From positions 16,733-80,732 of the forward strand of contig JAGXHI010000055.1 in NCBI GenBank assembly GCA_024636295.1: DNA of 64,000 nucleotides. Direction: 5' to 3'. Positions 15,564-25,584 of the stretch are shown one piece after another; position 1 is the stretch's first letter; every line of letters starts with the position of its first letter. Source of the DNA: Desulfuromonadales bacterium (GTDB lineage: Bacteria; Desulfobacterota; Desulfuromonadia; Desulfuromonadales; JAGXHI01). Below the pieces are notes generated by a model. It was not told the DNA's origin. It searched no databases and saw nothing but the letters and a program-made list of their open reading frames with translations. A program made the translations under genes and the position numbers.

Positions 15564-16439
15564 ATGGAATTCCAAACGCTACGCTATGAAGTATCCGATC
15601 GCATTCTCACGATCACTTTGAATCGTCCGGACCGGATGAACGCATTGAACGGACGGATGTGCGATGAGCTGATTGCCGCTTTCGATCAGGCCGACGCGGA
15701 CGATGACGTGAAGGTCGTCATCGTTACGGGTGAAGGGCGCGCGTTCTGCGCGGGCGCCGATCTGGAGCGGGGCGGTGAAACCTGGGGAAAGCACGACGAA
15801 CGTATGGCCAGCCAGGCGGCGACCGAGCGGTATCTCGGCGACGGCGGCGGCCGTGTCACACGCCGAATCTTCGACTTCAACAAGCCTGTGATCGCCGCGA
15901 TCAACGGTCCGGCCGTCGGCGTGGGGATCACGATGACCCTGGCGATGGATATCCGCATGGCGGTAAAGAACGCCAAAATCGGCTTCGTGTTTGCCGGGCG
16001 CGGCATCAATCCGGAAGCCTGCTCTTCCTGGTTCCTGCCCCGGCTGGTTGGCATCAGCAAGGCGCTGGAGTGGTGTTTTACGGCGCGGGTTTTCAGGACC
16101 GAAGAAGGGCTGGATGCCGGTCTGTTTCGCAGACTCCATGAGCCGGACGAGCTGATGCCCGCGGCGCTCGCCCTGGCGCAGGAGATGATAGACAACGCAT
16201 CGTCGGTGTCGATTGCGGTCACGCGTCACATGTTCTGGCGGATGCTGGGGGCGCCGCACCCGATCGATGCCCACGAAGTGGATTCCGCCGCCATCGCGGC
16301 GCTGGGCAAATCGGAGGATGCGCGCGAAGGCATCACCGCATTTCTGGAAAAACGGAAACCCAATTTCAAGGATCGCGTGACCCAGAACATGCCCAGGTTC
16401 TTTCCGTGGTGGAAAAACCGCGAGTTCCGGAAGTTGTAA
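15564..16439 (+). CDS. Enoyl-CoA hydratase/isomerase (crotonase) family protein
   Basis: A 291-residue protein. The crotonase core is clear: LTITLNRPDRMNALNGRM near the start, VVIVTGEGRAFCAGADLERGG (oxyanion-hole AFCAGADL at about 57-64), and PVIAAINGPAVGVGITMTLAMDIR with a second oxyanion-hole glycine region. Families of this type hydrate or isomerise acyl-CoAs. The C-terminus (TAFLEKRKPNFKDRV) matches acyl-CoA-type members with an extended tail. The ATG at 15564 is preferred, with GAGG at 15555-15558; the GTG at 15558 overlaps that site. Substrate unknown. The next gene (DJ-1 type) starts 44 bases downstream. Confidence 0.85.
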   Translation: MEFQTLRYEVSDRILTITLNRPDRMNALNGRMCDELIAAFDQADADDDVKVVIVTGEGRAFCAGADLERGGETWGKHDERMASQAATERYLGDGGGRVTRRIFDFNKPVIAAINGPAVGVGITMTLAMDIRMAVKNAKIGFVFAGRGINPEACSSWFLPRLVGISKALEWCFTARVFRTEEGLDAGLFRRLHEPDELMPAALALAQEMIDNASSVSIAVTRHMFWRMLGAPHPIDAHEVDSAAIAALGKSEDAREGITAFLEKRKPNFKDRVTQNMPRFFPWWKNREFRKL

Positions 16440-16483
16440 GCAGCTCGGGGTTCGGACCTGGTCGAAGGGGGTAGGGGGAATAG

Positions 16484-17110
16484 ATGAATTTCGGTTTTCT
16501 GCTCTTCAACGGATTGGAGGAACTGGACCTGGTCGGGCCCTGGGAGATGATCTCGGTCTGGAGCAAGTTTTTTCACGGTCCTGGGCAGCGAATGCTCATT
16601 GCGGAAAAGCCCGAGCCGGTAACCTGCGCAAAAGGCATGATCTTGCAGCCTCATATCTCTTTTGAGGAATGTCCGCCCCTCGATTTCCTCCTTGTGCCGG
16701 GTGGAGAAGGAACGCGGACGGAAGTCGACAACCCGGAACTGATTTCCTTCGTCTCAACGCAGGCGGAAAGCTGCCAGGCGCTCCTCTGCGTCTGCACAGG
16801 TTCCTTCATCCTTCATCGTGCAGGACTCCTGAACGGCCGGCGCGCCACGACCCATTGGATGTCCCTGGATCGCCTGCGGGCGCTGGGGGATGTGGAGGTT
16901 GTCGAGGAGCGCATCGTCCATGACGGCAGGATCTGGTCTTCCGCCGGTGTTTCGGCGGGGATCGATCTGGCGCTTGCTTTCATAGAACACATCGCCGGAG
17001 AAGAAACCGCCGGCAAGGTGCAGCTGGGCGCTGAATACTATCCATCCACCCGGCGCTACGGCGAATCCCACAGTCACGAGAAGGCGCCGCAGTACCTCAA
17101 GGATAGATGA
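16484..17110 (+). CDS. DJ-1/PfpI family protein, isonitrile hydratase-like
   Basis: A 208-residue protein. It starts MNFGFLLFNGLEELDLVGPWE, with the nucleophile-elbow motif LLCVCTGSFILHRAGLLNG (Cys about 104), then RRATTHW, which is the arrangement seen in InhA-type isonitrile hydratases and DJ-1/PfpI subfamily proteins. The catalytic Cys and the following Thr-Gly are intact. Members hydrate isonitriles or act as chaperone or glyoxalase-like proteins; which applies here is not known. It follows the crotonase gene by 44 bases and may be co-transcribed with it. Between this gene and the convergent permease (17111-17179) no terminator is evident. Confidence 0.8.
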   Translation: MNFGFLLFNGLEELDLVGPWEMISVWSKFFHGPGQRMLIAEKPEPVTCAKGMILQPHISFEECPPLDFLLVPGGEGTRTEVDNPELISFVSTQAESCQALLCVCTGSFILHRAGLLNGRRATTHWMSLDRLRALGDVEVVEERIVHDGRIWSSAGVSAGIDLALAFIEHIAGEETAGKVQLGAEYYPSTRRYGESHSHEKAPQYLKDR

Positions 17111-17179
17111 AAACAGGAGTCGAGGTGAGCTACCCGCGCGGGTTAAGAAGTTTATAGCCGGCGTCGAGGATTGAGTAAC

Positions 17180-19051
17180 CTAGAACGGCCATACCCACAG
17201 AAGCATCGGCACACCGACCACGATTACCAGCAGTTCGATCAATAGCCCCAGACGCCAGTAATCCCCGAAACGGAAACCGCCCGGCCCGAGAATGAGGGTA
17301 TTGTTCTGGTGTCCGATGGGCGTAAGGAATGCGCAGGAGGCGCCGACGGCCACGGCCATGAGAAAAGAGTCCGGGTTGACCTGAAGTTGCGCTGCGGTGC
17401 TCAGGGCGAGGGGACACATAAGCGCGGCGGCGGCGGCATTGTTCATGAAATCGGTCATCAGCATGGTCACCGCCAGGATCAACGTCAGGGCGACGATCGC
17501 GCTTTCCTGGGCGACATTCTCGATCAGAAGATTTGCAATCAGATCCGCCGCACCGGTCGTCTCAATGGCGCCAGCCACGGGCAGCATCGCTCCCAGCAGA
17601 ACAATCACGGTCCAGTCGATCGCGGTGTAAATCGAACGAAGCTCCACGATGCGCATTGCGATAAAGGCCAGCACGCCTGCCGCGAACGATACCGCCACCG
17701 GCAGGAGACCAAACGCCGCCGCGGCGACCGCTGCAGCCATGACCAGCGTCGCCATCAGCGCCTGACCCTTCTTGGGTACGTGAATTTCCCGCGCGGCCAG
17801 AGGCAGACAGCCGTATTGGCTTGAAAAAGCGGACAATGCCTGGGGCGCGCCGCGCATGAGCAGAACATCGCCGGGCCGGATGATGGTTGAGCGCAGACGC
17901 TTGATCGAGCGCCTCCCCTGCCGCGAGACGGCAAGAAGATTTATTCCATAGCGGGTGCGCAACGTGATATCGGTGGCGGTGCGGCCGACCAGCATTGCAC
18001 TGGGCAGGACCACCTGCTCCTGAATCACGACTTCTTCCACGGCGGGTTTTTCGTCTTTTTCCTTTTTTTCAGCCCCGGTCTCCTGTTCTTGATCCTTATC
18101 GTTTTTTTCGGAGCGCCCCTGGCTTTGCGTTTCTTCTTCCCCCTCGCTTTCGGTTTCCGGCGGAACATCTTCTTCGAGCTTAAGATCCAGGTCGGCCAGG
18201 GTCGATGAGAGAGATTCCGGCTCTGCCTCGATCACCAGAATGTCTCCCTCGCGGAGCAGATAGCGGGGGTTGGGCGCAGTGACATGAAGGTCATTGCGAA
18301 CCAGACCGACGATCTGGGCGTCGATTTCATCCAGCATCGGCTCCACTTCGTACAGGCGCTTGTTCACAATCTTGCTTTCCCTGGAGACACGCACCTCACT
18401 GAGGTAGGTGCCGGTGTCGAAGCCGCCTTCCTCCTGCTGCTTTCGTGAGGGGACCAGTCGCCAGCCCAGCAATCCGATAAAGGCCGTACCGAGCAGCGCC
18501 AGGGTAAGCCCCACCGGCAGGTAGTCGAACATGGCAAAAGCACCGGAACCGGTCTCCGCGCGAAATCCCGCAACAATCAGGTTCGGCGGTGTGCCGATCA
18601 AGGTAGTGGTCCCTCCGAGGATCGAAGCAAAGGCCAGGGGCATCAAAAACTTTCCTGGCGGCAGGTCTCTTTTTTTGGCCATCTGGATAGCCACAGGCAT
18701 CAGAAGGGCGAGCGCCCCGACATTGTTCATGAAGCCGGAAAGGACCGCCGCCAGTACGCAGAGTGCCAGAATGCTCAGGGTCGGCCCTGCCGATGAAGGC
18801 AGAACGCGTCGTGCCAGGACGTCGACCGCGCCCGTGATCTGCAGACCATGACTGAGCACCAGAACACATCCCACCGTGATGACTGCGGGATGACCGAATC
18901 CGGCAAAGGCTTCGCTGCCAGGAACCAGGCCCGCAAAAACGCACACCAGCAGCGACCCCATGGCAATCAGGTCGTGCCGCCAGCGTCCCCAAATGAAAAT
19001 TCCCATGGTCATCAGAAGCACGGCAATAATCAATATCTGATCAGTTGTCAT
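17180..19051 (-). CDS. SLC13/DASS-type permease with TrkA-C (RCK_C) domains
   Basis: About 623 residues from the MTTDQILIIAVLLMTMGIFI start. Two hydrophobic halves flank a cytoplasmic region. The first half contains GTTTLIGTPPNLIVAG and the second half DFMNNAAAAALMCPLAL, both hallmarks of SLC13/ion-transporter superfamily permeases; the pair LIGTPPN and PIGHQNN form the ion and substrate sites. The central region has two TrkA-C-like domains (around RESKIVNKRLYEVEP and RTATDITLRTRYGINLLAV), joined by a strongly charged linker of about 60 residues. Such proteins move sulfate, dicarboxylates or other anions with Na+. An upstream in-frame start at 19108 adds 19 residues; neither start has a strong SD. 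Confidence 0.82.
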   Translation of the reverse strand: MTTDQILIIAVLLMTMGIFIWGRWRHDLIAMGSLLVCVFAGLVPGSEAFAGFGHPAVITVGCVLVLSHGLQITGAVDVLARRVLPSSAGPTLSILALCVLAAVLSGFMNNVGALALLMPVAIQMAKKRDLPPGKFLMPLAFASILGGTTTLIGTPPNLIVAGFRAETGSGAFAMFDYLPVGLTLALLGTAFIGLLGWRLVPSRKQQEEGGFDTGTYLSEVRVSRESKIVNKRLYEVEPMLDEIDAQIVGLVRNDLHVTAPNPRYLLREGDILVIEAEPESLSSTLADLDLKLEEDVPPETESEGEEETQSQGRSEKNDKDQEQETGAEKKEKDEKPAVEEVVIQEQVVLPSAMLVGRTATDITLRTRYGINLLAVSRQGRRSIKRLRSTIIRPGDVLLMRGAPQALSAFSSQYGCLPLAAREIHVPKKGQALMATLVMAAAVAAAAFGLLPVAVSFAAGVLAFIAMRIVELRSIYTAIDWTVIVLLGAMLPVAGAIETTGAADLIANLLIENVAQESAIVALTLILAVTMLMTDFMNNAAAAALMCPLALSTAAQLQVNPDSFLMAVAVGASCAFLTPIGHQNNTLILGPGGFRFGDYWRLGLLIELLVIVVGVPMLLWVWPF

Positions 19052-19325
19052 AAAAATCACATTCTCTGGAAATGAAGGGAAGTTTTCTTTTCCAGTATTT
19101 ACATGCATTGAGAAGCAATATCAATACGGATGCTGTCTGAATACTAATTTATCTGCTACTATTCAATTTGGCCCCCACTTTCGAGAAGAAAGCAGAAGCC
19201 ATTAAAACTTTGACAACGGCACGCTTCCGGGAAAAATGGCCAGTTGCAGGCGACCTCACCCCTCTGGCGATTCGGCCAGGACGCCATCGAAAAAGATATC
19301 ATAAATCCAACGGGAGGTTTCAATC

Positions 19326-19715
19326 ATGGGCACAGGAGAGCAGGCGAATGTCGAGTATCTTATTTCAGAAGAAAAGAAAGGTTATCCCTTCTCGGAAGCG
19401 GTACGCGTAGGCAACATGCTCTATCTGTCAGGTCAGCTTGGTCTGAAATCGAGAAAGCTGGTTCCGGGTGGTATTGTTGAAGAAACAAGGCAAACAATGG
19501 AGAACATAAAAACCACATTGGAGAGTTACGGCTCATCTATTGATCACATCATCAAGGCGACGGTCATGATGGCGGATATGAGCGAATGGTCGGTAATGAA
19601 TAAAGTTTACGTCAGCTTTTTCTCAGGCAGTTTACCTGCCCGAAGCGCATTTGGAACCAATGGTCTTGCACGTGACGCTCGGGTTGAGATTGAGGTTATC
19701 GCCGTACTCAAATAA
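19326..19715 (+). CDS. RidA family (YjgF/YER057c/UK114) protein
   Basis: A 129-residue protein in the normal size range. The opening EEKKGYPFSEAVRVGNMLYLSGQLGL and the ending LPARSAFGTNGLARDARVEIEVIAVLK are diagnostic of the family; the Arg in the PARSAFG segment is the conserved residue that contacts the carboxylate of the substrate in RidA. The family hydrolyses reactive enamine/imine intermediates released by PLP enzymes. The start ATG at 19326 has GGGAGG 8-9 bases upstream. It is monocistronic by spacing: the next gene is 250 bases away. Confidence 0.88.
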   Translation: MGTGEQANVEYLISEEKKGYPFSEAVRVGNMLYLSGQLGLKSRKLVPGGIVEETRQTMENIKTTLESYGSSIDHIIKATVMMADMSEWSVMNKVYVSFFSGSLPARSAFGTNGLARDARVEIEVIAVLK

Positions 19716-19965
19716 TTGGGCCGGACAAACACGAAGTGCGCATGAAGTCATTAGCCTCACCATATGGCGTTGAGGTGAGCGGGGAGGGGGTAGAAAATGC
19801 CGCGGGCGAATCGTTATTTTCCCAAGGCTGCGCCTTGCCTGAACATCACCCCCCCCTCGATACATAGAAAGATTTTTTTGCGCTTGATCGCAGCCCTGTG
19901 GTCGCGTTTTAATGAAAGCATGAATCTGCGTTTCGAACGACTTGATCCGATAGGAGTCCCGCTTT

Positions 19966-20415
19966 ATGATTACCCCGGAAGATTTCAACAGTAGAGCAGC
20001 AGAGAAACTGCCCGGTCACCTCGGGATCATCATCACGCACGTCAGTGAGTCGGAGGTGCGCGCAATAATGTCTGTAAAAACATCGGTTATGGCGCCGAAT
20101 GGATTTCTGCACGCCGGAAGTGTCGTCACCTTGGCCGATACCTGCGCAGGCTACGGGTGTATCGTCAACCTCCCGAAGGGCGCTTCCGGGTTCACCACCA
20201 TCGAGCTGAAATCCAATCACCTCGGCACCGCCCGTGAAGGGACCATCGAGTGCACAGCCAGGGCGGCGCACATAGGCAGAACGACACAGGTGTGGGATGC
20301 AGTGGTATCGCATGGAGAATCCGGAAAGAAAATTGCGCTCTTCCGGTGTACCCAGATGGTCTTTTATGAAAAGCAGCGGGAGGACCCGGGTTTCAATTTG
20401 CGACCTATCCCCTGA
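19966..20415 (+). CDS. PaaI-type hotdog-fold thioesterase
   Basis: A 149-residue single-domain hotdog protein. The pattern HAGSVVTLADTCAGYGC near 45-61, then GFTTIELKSNHLGTAREG, matches the PaaI/YdiI-like thioesterase family, where the acidic residue in the VTLADT helix is catalytic. The predicted activity is hydrolysis of acyl- or aryl-CoA; specificity cannot be inferred. ATG at 19966 follows TAGGAG about 12 bases upstream. The region 19716-19965 before it holds no convincing gene. Confidence 0.82.
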   Translation: MITPEDFNSRAAEKLPGHLGIIITHVSESEVRAIMSVKTSVMAPNGFLHAGSVVTLADTCAGYGCIVNLPKGASGFTTIELKSNHLGTAREGTIECTARAAHIGRTTQVWDAVVSHGESGKKIALFRCTQMVFYEKQREDPGFNLRPIP

Positions 20416-20550
20416 ACGATATTTCAGAATTCAGACCACAGAAAACAATTCAATCCGATGCAGAAAGCGAAATATTGTCTCTGTCGACTTAAGACTCTGC
20501 TGGGTCGGAGGGGCCTGTCCCCCGCTCATATGTTGAAGTGAAGGGTAGTC

Positions 20551-21843
20551 ATGGATCGTTTTCGTATTTTGATGTTGCTGCTGATCATTATTATCGCTAC
20601 GGGGTGCGGCGGCGGGGAGAACGAGAGCCGGGACATCGGTTTCGGCCAAAGCCGCCCGGACCTTTCGGACATTGAGGTGTACGCCGGCGACAGTCCTTAT
20701 CTGGCGGTTCTCAAAGGGTGCGTTACGGTGTCACATGTGGAGAATCTCTGCAGCATGGAGACCCTGCCGCTGCTTGGACAGGAGTTCGATGATCCGATGG
20801 TCGATGACATCATGGGGAGGGTGCTGGTTTCGCATTTGTGGATGGGCGACCGCTTCCGGGAACTCCTGGCTCAGCTCCCGGCCGATATCCGGCTGTTGAT
20901 GAAGGGAGTCACCGCCATTGTCATCGACAGCGACATTCGCCCCTCCTTTTTTTCTGCGGACACCGCGGCCATCTACCTCGATGCCAAAGATCTCTGGCTC
21001 ACGAACGAAGAAAAGGCGTCCGTGTCCCGGACTGCCGATTATCGCAGCGGAAATGGCGACGGCCTGACATTCAGAGTTCTCTGGCGTTATGCCAGAGAAG
21101 ACCAGTACGCCTATGACAGGTACTCCCTGACAGGTTCCGAGACCCGTCAGATCGAGGACATCCTCTTCCCTATGGCCCGCCTGCTCTATCACGAACTGGC
21201 CCATGCCAACGATAGACTTCCACCCATGAGCATTGCAGCCCTCGACCCGCAGTGGACACCCCGCGCGGCCATTCGGTCCCTGGCCCAGGAAAGTGTGGCG
21301 GCAGGTCTGAGAGCCTCCCATCCTGTTAATTCCTCTGTATGGATGAAGCTGGCACGGGTGCTGTATTTCGGCGATTTTCTCGGGAACGCTCTGGCCCGGA
21401 CTACCGCGGGGGAGGCCGGCGCCGAATTCCAGGCCGATGTGGCGAACGATTTCTACAGCTATGCGACCGCTCACGAGGACGTCGCGATGCTTTTCGAAGA
21501 AACGATGATGAAGTACCACTTCGATATCGACCGCGATATCGCACTGACGACGCCTCCGGAAGAGGATACTGATACCTGCGCCGATTATCTGGTCCAGTGG
21601 GGGGTCAGAAACCGAATCGGTGATGAAAGGGTCAAGGAGCGCGCGGCACTTGTTGTTTCACAGCTGCTGCCGGATGAAGACTTTTCATCTTTCCTGGCCA
21701 ACCTCCCCGCGCCGGCGATGATGACGGTTGATCGGGATTGGTGCGAGAATCTGGTCCTCGGCCCCGCAGCCTCGCAACTCATGGCCCTTCCGGACCGCGT
21801 CGGCATCAAGCTGCCGGAGCGGGATCGGTTGCCTCCGGAATAA
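20551..21843 (+). CDS. Uncharacterised lipoprotein with HExxH metalloprotease-like motif
   Basis: A 430-residue protein. The signal peptide [19 protein letters not shown] has a lipobox ending at Cys19, then a Gly/Glu spacer. The middle contains [15 protein letters not shown] (HELAH at about 214-218), the HExxH zinc signature of gluzincin/metzincin proteases. A possible third ligand is among downstream acidic residues ([31 protein letters not shown] in part). No named family is recognised; the remainder looks helical. Proposed role: periplasmic or outer-membrane zinc protein, perhaps a peptidase. It stands alone, 135 bases after the thioesterase and 173 before aroC. Confidence 0.65.
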   Translation: MDRFRILMLLLIIIIATGCGGGENESRDIGFGQSRPDLSDIEVYAGDSPYLAVLKGCVTVSHVENLCSMETLPLLGQEFDDPMVDDIMGRVLVSHLWMGDRFRELLAQLPADIRLLMKGVTAIVIDSDIRPSFFSADTAAIYLDAKDLWLTNEEKASVSRTADYRSGNGDGLTFRVLWRYAREDQYAYDRYSLTGSETRQIEDILFPMARLLYHELAHANDRLPPMSIAALDPQWTPRAAIRSLAQESVAAGLRASHPVNSSVWMKLARVLYFGDFLGNALARTTAGEAGAEFQADVANDFYSYATAHEDVAMLFEETMMKYHFDIDRDIALTTPPEEDTDTCADYLVQWGVRNRIGDERVKERAALVVSQLLPDEDFSSFLANLPAPAMMTVDRDWCENLVLGPAASQLMALPDRVGIKLPERDRLPPE

Positions 21844-22016
21844 GTCACCGGGATTCTCGTGGTCTCCCGGTTCTCGTGATGAGAACCTTTGACCTTGCAT
21901 ATTTCAACCTGGGTCAGGTGGATAACCACTGTAATCGGCACAGGAAAAACAAGGGCTCGTTTACAATTTCAAGTTTTCCTTTCCGGGGGTCTGACCGGAA
22001 GAGACGGAGCGGAATC

Positions 22017-23105
22017 ATGTCCAGCAGTTTCGGAAAATTATTCAGAATATCCACCTTCGGCGAATCGCATTGCGCGGGGGTGGGCGTAACGGTCGACGGC
22101 TGTCCGCCCGGAATGGAGCTGAGCCAGGAGGATATTCAGATGCAGCTCGATCGTCGGCGCCCGGGCCAGAGCCGGATGGCGACCGACCGCAAGGAGGCCG
22201 ATCGGGTCGAGATCCTCTCTGGTGTAGAGTTCGGCAAAACCCTGGGCACGCCGATCGGGCTCCTGATCGCCAATCGGGATCAACGACCAGGTGATTACCG
22301 GGAGATGGATCGGATACCGCGTCCCTCTCACGCTGATTACACCTATCAGATGAAATATGGAATCCGCGCTTCCAGCGGTGGCGGCCGCGCCAGCGCACGA
22401 GAGACGATCGGACGGGTGGCGGCGGGGGCCATTGCAGAGAAATACCTGAGGAAGAGGTACGGCGTCGAGATCGTAGCCTGGGTCAGCTCGGTTGGCGAAG
22501 TCGATTCGGGGGAGGTCGACGGCGGCACCGTCACTCGGCGGCAGGTCGATGGCAGCGCGGTGCGTTGTCCGGATGCCAAAGCCGCGGAGGCTATGGAGAA
22601 AGAGGTCCTGCAGGCCCGCGACGCCAAGGATTCGGTCGGCGGGGCAATCACCTGCGTCTGCCGCAATGTTCCGGTCGGCCTGGGCGAGCCGGTGTTCGAT
22701 AAGCTTGAAGCCAAGCTGGCGCAGGCCATGCTTTCGATTCCCGCCTGCAAGGGGTTCGAGATAGGATCCGGCTTTGCCGGTGCGAGGATGCGCGGCTCGG
22801 CCCATAACGATCCCTTTGTCCTCAAAGGAGATCGGCTCGGCACGATCACCAACTTCAGCGGAGGAGTCCAGGGGGGAATCAGCAATGGAGAGCCGATCTT
22901 CTTTCGGGCGGCCTTCAAGCCGCCGGCGACGATCGGTCAGCCGCAGAAGACGGTCGATATGGACGGAAACGATGTGATTCTGGAGGCCAAAGGCCGCCAT
23001 GACCCCTGCGTGGTGCCGAGGGCGGTGCCGATCGTGGAGACGATGGCCGCTCTGGTTCTTATTGACCTGCTGCTGTGCCAGAGAACGCGGGAGCCCCTTT
23101 TCTGA
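22017..23105 (+). CDS. aroC: Chorismate synthase
   Basis: A 362-residue protein starting [19 protein letters not shown]. It catalyses the last step of the shikimate pathway, 5-enolpyruvylshikimate-3-phosphate to chorismate, using reduced FMN. Signatures are visible along the chain: [33 protein letters not shown], a [18 protein letters not shown] region and, near the end, [15 protein letters not shown]. An in-frame extension upstream to 21738 is non-conserved; the ATG at 22017 with GGAG upstream is the start that gives the family N-terminus. The length is normal. There is no visible operon partner in the shikimate pathway nearby. Confidence 0.95.
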   Translation: MSSSFGKLFRISTFGESHCAGVGVTVDGCPPGMELSQEDIQMQLDRRRPGQSRMATDRKEADRVEILSGVEFGKTLGTPIGLLIANRDQRPGDYREMDRIPRPSHADYTYQMKYGIRASSGGGRASARETIGRVAAGAIAEKYLRKRYGVEIVAWVSSVGEVDSGEVDGGTVTRRQVDGSAVRCPDAKAAEAMEKEVLQARDAKDSVGGAITCVCRNVPVGLGEPVFDKLEAKLAQAMLSIPACKGFEIGSGFAGARMRGSAHNDPFVLKGDRLGTITNFSGGVQGGISNGEPIFFRAAFKPPATIGQPQKTVDMDGNDVILEAKGRHDPCVVPRAVPIVETMAALVLIDLLLCQRTREPLF

Positions 23106-23145
23106 CCACTAAAAATTACAATTTCTGACTTCAGGGAGGGGATCA

Positions 23146-24333
23146 ATGAATCCGATCACCGTTACCTGTCCCCACTGCGGGCACACCAAAGACGTCGACC
23201 CCCGGAAAATTCCCGCCGATGTCAAATCAGCCCTCTGCCGGGCCTGTGAAAGGTCATTTCCTTTCAGCCACAGGATGGAAACTGACGCGTTCAGGGCCGC
23301 AGTCGTGGGTTTCCAGGAAGAAATCCCCTTTGTCTTCACCGGCAAGGCTCGGGAATACTTCGGCATCTGGATCGTCAACACTCTCCTGAAAATCGTCACT
23401 CTGGGAATCTACTCCCCCTGGGCCAAGGTGCGCAAACGTCAGTATTTTTATGGCAATACCCAGCTGGATGGCGAAAACTTCGATTATATGGCCAATCCGC
23501 TTGTCCTGCTCAAGGGGTTGCTGATTGCCGCCGTCCTGTTTATTTGTTACACCGTGGGGTCCAACTACAGCCCGATGCTTGGCATAATCCTCGGCATCCT
23601 GTTCTTTCTGCTGATGCCGTGGGTGATCGTCCGCTCCCGGCTTTTCAATAATCGCAATTCGGCCCACCGCAATATCCGTTTCAATTTCCGCCCCGCCTAC
23701 GGGGAGGCCTATGCCGCCTATGCCTGGCTGCCGATTCTGACGCCCTTCACCGGAGGGCTTCTGTTTCCCTATGTCTATTATCGCCAGAGACGGTTTCTGA
23801 TGGAGAACAACCTGTTCGGAACATCCCGTTTTACCTTCAAAGCCCGGGGGAAGGACTTTTACTTCATCGCCCTGAAGACCCTTGGCCTCGGTTTGCTTCT
23901 GATCGGTGGATTGGCGGCATCCACGACTATGCTGATGACCGGTTTGCTCAAGGCACCATCCATGTCTCCTGTTATTGCCGGGATTGCCACGCCGCTTGCG
24001 ATAATAATCGGCTATTTTCTGGTCATGATCTATGCCTATGTCCGCACGGTCAACCTGACCTGGAACAGCACCCTCCTCGGCGAAAATCACTTTGTGAGCT
24101 CTCTGCGGGCACGGGATATGTCCTGGATTCTGCTTTCAAATCTGGCCGCCGTCATCCTTTCCTTCGGTCTGCTTGTTCCGTGGGCATCCATACGTCTTGC
24201 CAGATACCGGCTGAACAAACTGATTTTTGTCGCCCATGGCGATCTTGATCACTTCAGGGCCGCTCAGTTGCCTGAAACAAGTGCCGTCGGCGAAGAAATC
24301 GGCGATATTTTCGACATCGACGTGGCTTTCTGA
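23146..24333 (+). CDS. DUF898 (YjgN-like) membrane protein with N-terminal zinc ribbon
   Basis: A 395-residue protein. N-terminal CPHC...CRAC (C8, C11, C31, C34) resembles a small zinc ribbon. The remainder has at least six hydrophobic segments and the repeated family pattern GKAREYFGIWIVNTLLKIVTLGIYSPWAKVRKRQYFYGNT (read in parts), with aromatic residues flanking helices. DUF898/YjgN proteins are inner-membrane proteins of unknown function. The stop codon overlaps the start of the following M48 protease gene by one base (TGATG), implying translational coupling. The ATG at 23146 has GGAGGGG about 6-10 bases upstream. Confidence 0.85.
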   Translation: MNPITVTCPHCGHTKDVDPRKIPADVKSALCRACERSFPFSHRMETDAFRAAVVGFQEEIPFVFTGKAREYFGIWIVNTLLKIVTLGIYSPWAKVRKRQYFYGNTQLDGENFDYMANPLVLLKGLLIAAVLFICYTVGSNYSPMLGIILGILFFLLMPWVIVRSRLFNNRNSAHRNIRFNFRPAYGEAYAAYAWLPILTPFTGGLLFPYVYYRQRRFLMENNLFGTSRFTFKARGKDFYFIALKTLGLGLLLIGGLAASTTMLMTGLLKAPSMSPVIAGIATPLAIIIGYFLVMIYAYVRTVNLTWNSTLLGENHFVSSLRARDMSWILLSNLAAVILSFGLLVPWASIRLARYRLNKLIFVAHGDLDHFRAAQLPETSAVGEEIGDIFDIDVAF

Positions 24334-25376
24334 TGGAAACCCATGCCTCCTATTTCGATGGTCGCAGTTCCGGGTCCCGTCAGGTGGTGCTGCGAATCGA
24401 GGGAAGCGAACTGCGGTTGCACGGAACTGACGCAAAAGAGTGCTGGCCGCTGAAGGATGTGCGCCTCTCGATGCCTCTGGGATCGATTCGCAGGGCGATC
24501 TATTTTCCGGACGGCGCCAGATGCGATGTCGAGGACCGACACTTTGCCCTGCGCATCGAGCGAATTCAGGGGAGGGGAAAATTCTTCCGTGGAATACATA
24601 GCTGGGAGAACAGCCTCAAACTCGCTTTCACTGCCCTGGTGCTGACAATAGCTCTGGTTTGGGGTTTCATTCAATTCGGCATTCCGGAGTTGGCTGAGCG
24701 AGCCGCCTATGCGGTTCCCCCCGTTACGGAAACCGATCTGGGCCAGGAAACCCTTGGAATTCTGGATAAGACTTTTTTGAAACCTTCCGGACTCGATGCA
24801 GGCCGACGGTCCGAATTGAAAAAATTGTTCGACCGGGTGGTGCTCCGACTGGATGCCGCCGACCGTCTCTACCGGCTGGAGCTGCGCAGCAGCCCCCGCC
24901 TCGGCGCCAATGCCTTCGCCCTGCCGGGGGGAATCGTCATCCTGACCGACGAGCTGGTCGCGTTGGCTGAGCACGATGAGGAGATCGCCGCCGTCCTGGC
25001 CCATGAGGTCGGCCATGTACGCTACCGGCATTCAATGCGTCAGGTGATTCAGAATTCTGTCGTGGGACTGCTGGTCGCCACCCTTACGGGGGATGTCCTC
25101 TCCGCCACCTCGATGGCGGCTGCCCTGCCGACTATGCTGGTGGATTCCAAATTCTCCCGTGAGATGGAACGCGAGGCGGACGATGTCGCCGTTGAGTATC
25201 TGCGGCGGGAAGGCGAGACCGCCGACCGCTTTGCATCAATAATAGCCCGGCTGGAAAAGGCTCACGCAGGAACGGCCGGCCAGGACAGCGGTGGCGAACG
25301 CTCCAGAATCGCCGACTATTTCTCCACCCATCCGGCCACCGAAGAGCGGATCGAACGCCTTCGTCAGGGCAGATGA
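24333..25376 (+). CDS. Membrane-associated M48 family metalloprotease
   Basis: A 347-residue protein. The first 90 or so residues are a soluble beta-rich domain (similar to DUF7092-type N-termini seen with M48 proteases). One transmembrane helix follows at about 91-112, then the peptidase: LPGGIVILTDELVALAEHD, HEVGHVRYRHS (HExxH near 224) and the third ligand region EREADDVAVEYL (EADD). A C-terminal FSTHPATEERI segment is standard. The zinc ligands are all present. Translation is coupled to the preceding DUF898 gene; similar YjgN-M48 pairs occur in proteobacteria (recollection). Probable role: membrane protein quality control or cleavage. Confidence 0.88.
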   Translation: METHASYFDGRSSGSRQVVLRIEGSELRLHGTDAKECWPLKDVRLSMPLGSIRRAIYFPDGARCDVEDRHFALRIERIQGRGKFFRGIHSWENSLKLAFTALVLTIALVWGFIQFGIPELAERAAYAVPPVTETDLGQETLGILDKTFLKPSGLDAGRRSELKKLFDRVVLRLDAADRLYRLELRSSPRLGANAFALPGGIVILTDELVALAEHDEEIAAVLAHEVGHVRYRHSMRQVIQNSVVGLLVATLTGDVLSATSMAAALPTMLVDSKFSREMEREADDVAVEYLRREGETADRFASIIARLEKAHAGTAGQDSGGERSRIADYFSTHPATEERIERLRQGR

Positions 25377-25584
25377 GTAGAGGATTTCTCCGGCTTTTCT
25401 CCCTCTGCCAGCCGTTCGAGCCAAAGAGAAAACAAACCACAACACTGAATGCCCGAATTTGCAGGATTCCAGGATGCCTTCCGGATGCATTTTATTGAAA
25501 TTAGTTTGCCTCCTTCGGGACTATATGCTATTTTGCGCGCTGTATGGATATATGCCAATTCAAGCATAAAGAAGGAGAGATGTG

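Noticed and set aside
19797..19994. 65-residue plus-strand frame before the thioesterase
   Set aside because: No SD and it overlaps the thioesterase start; sequence without motifs.
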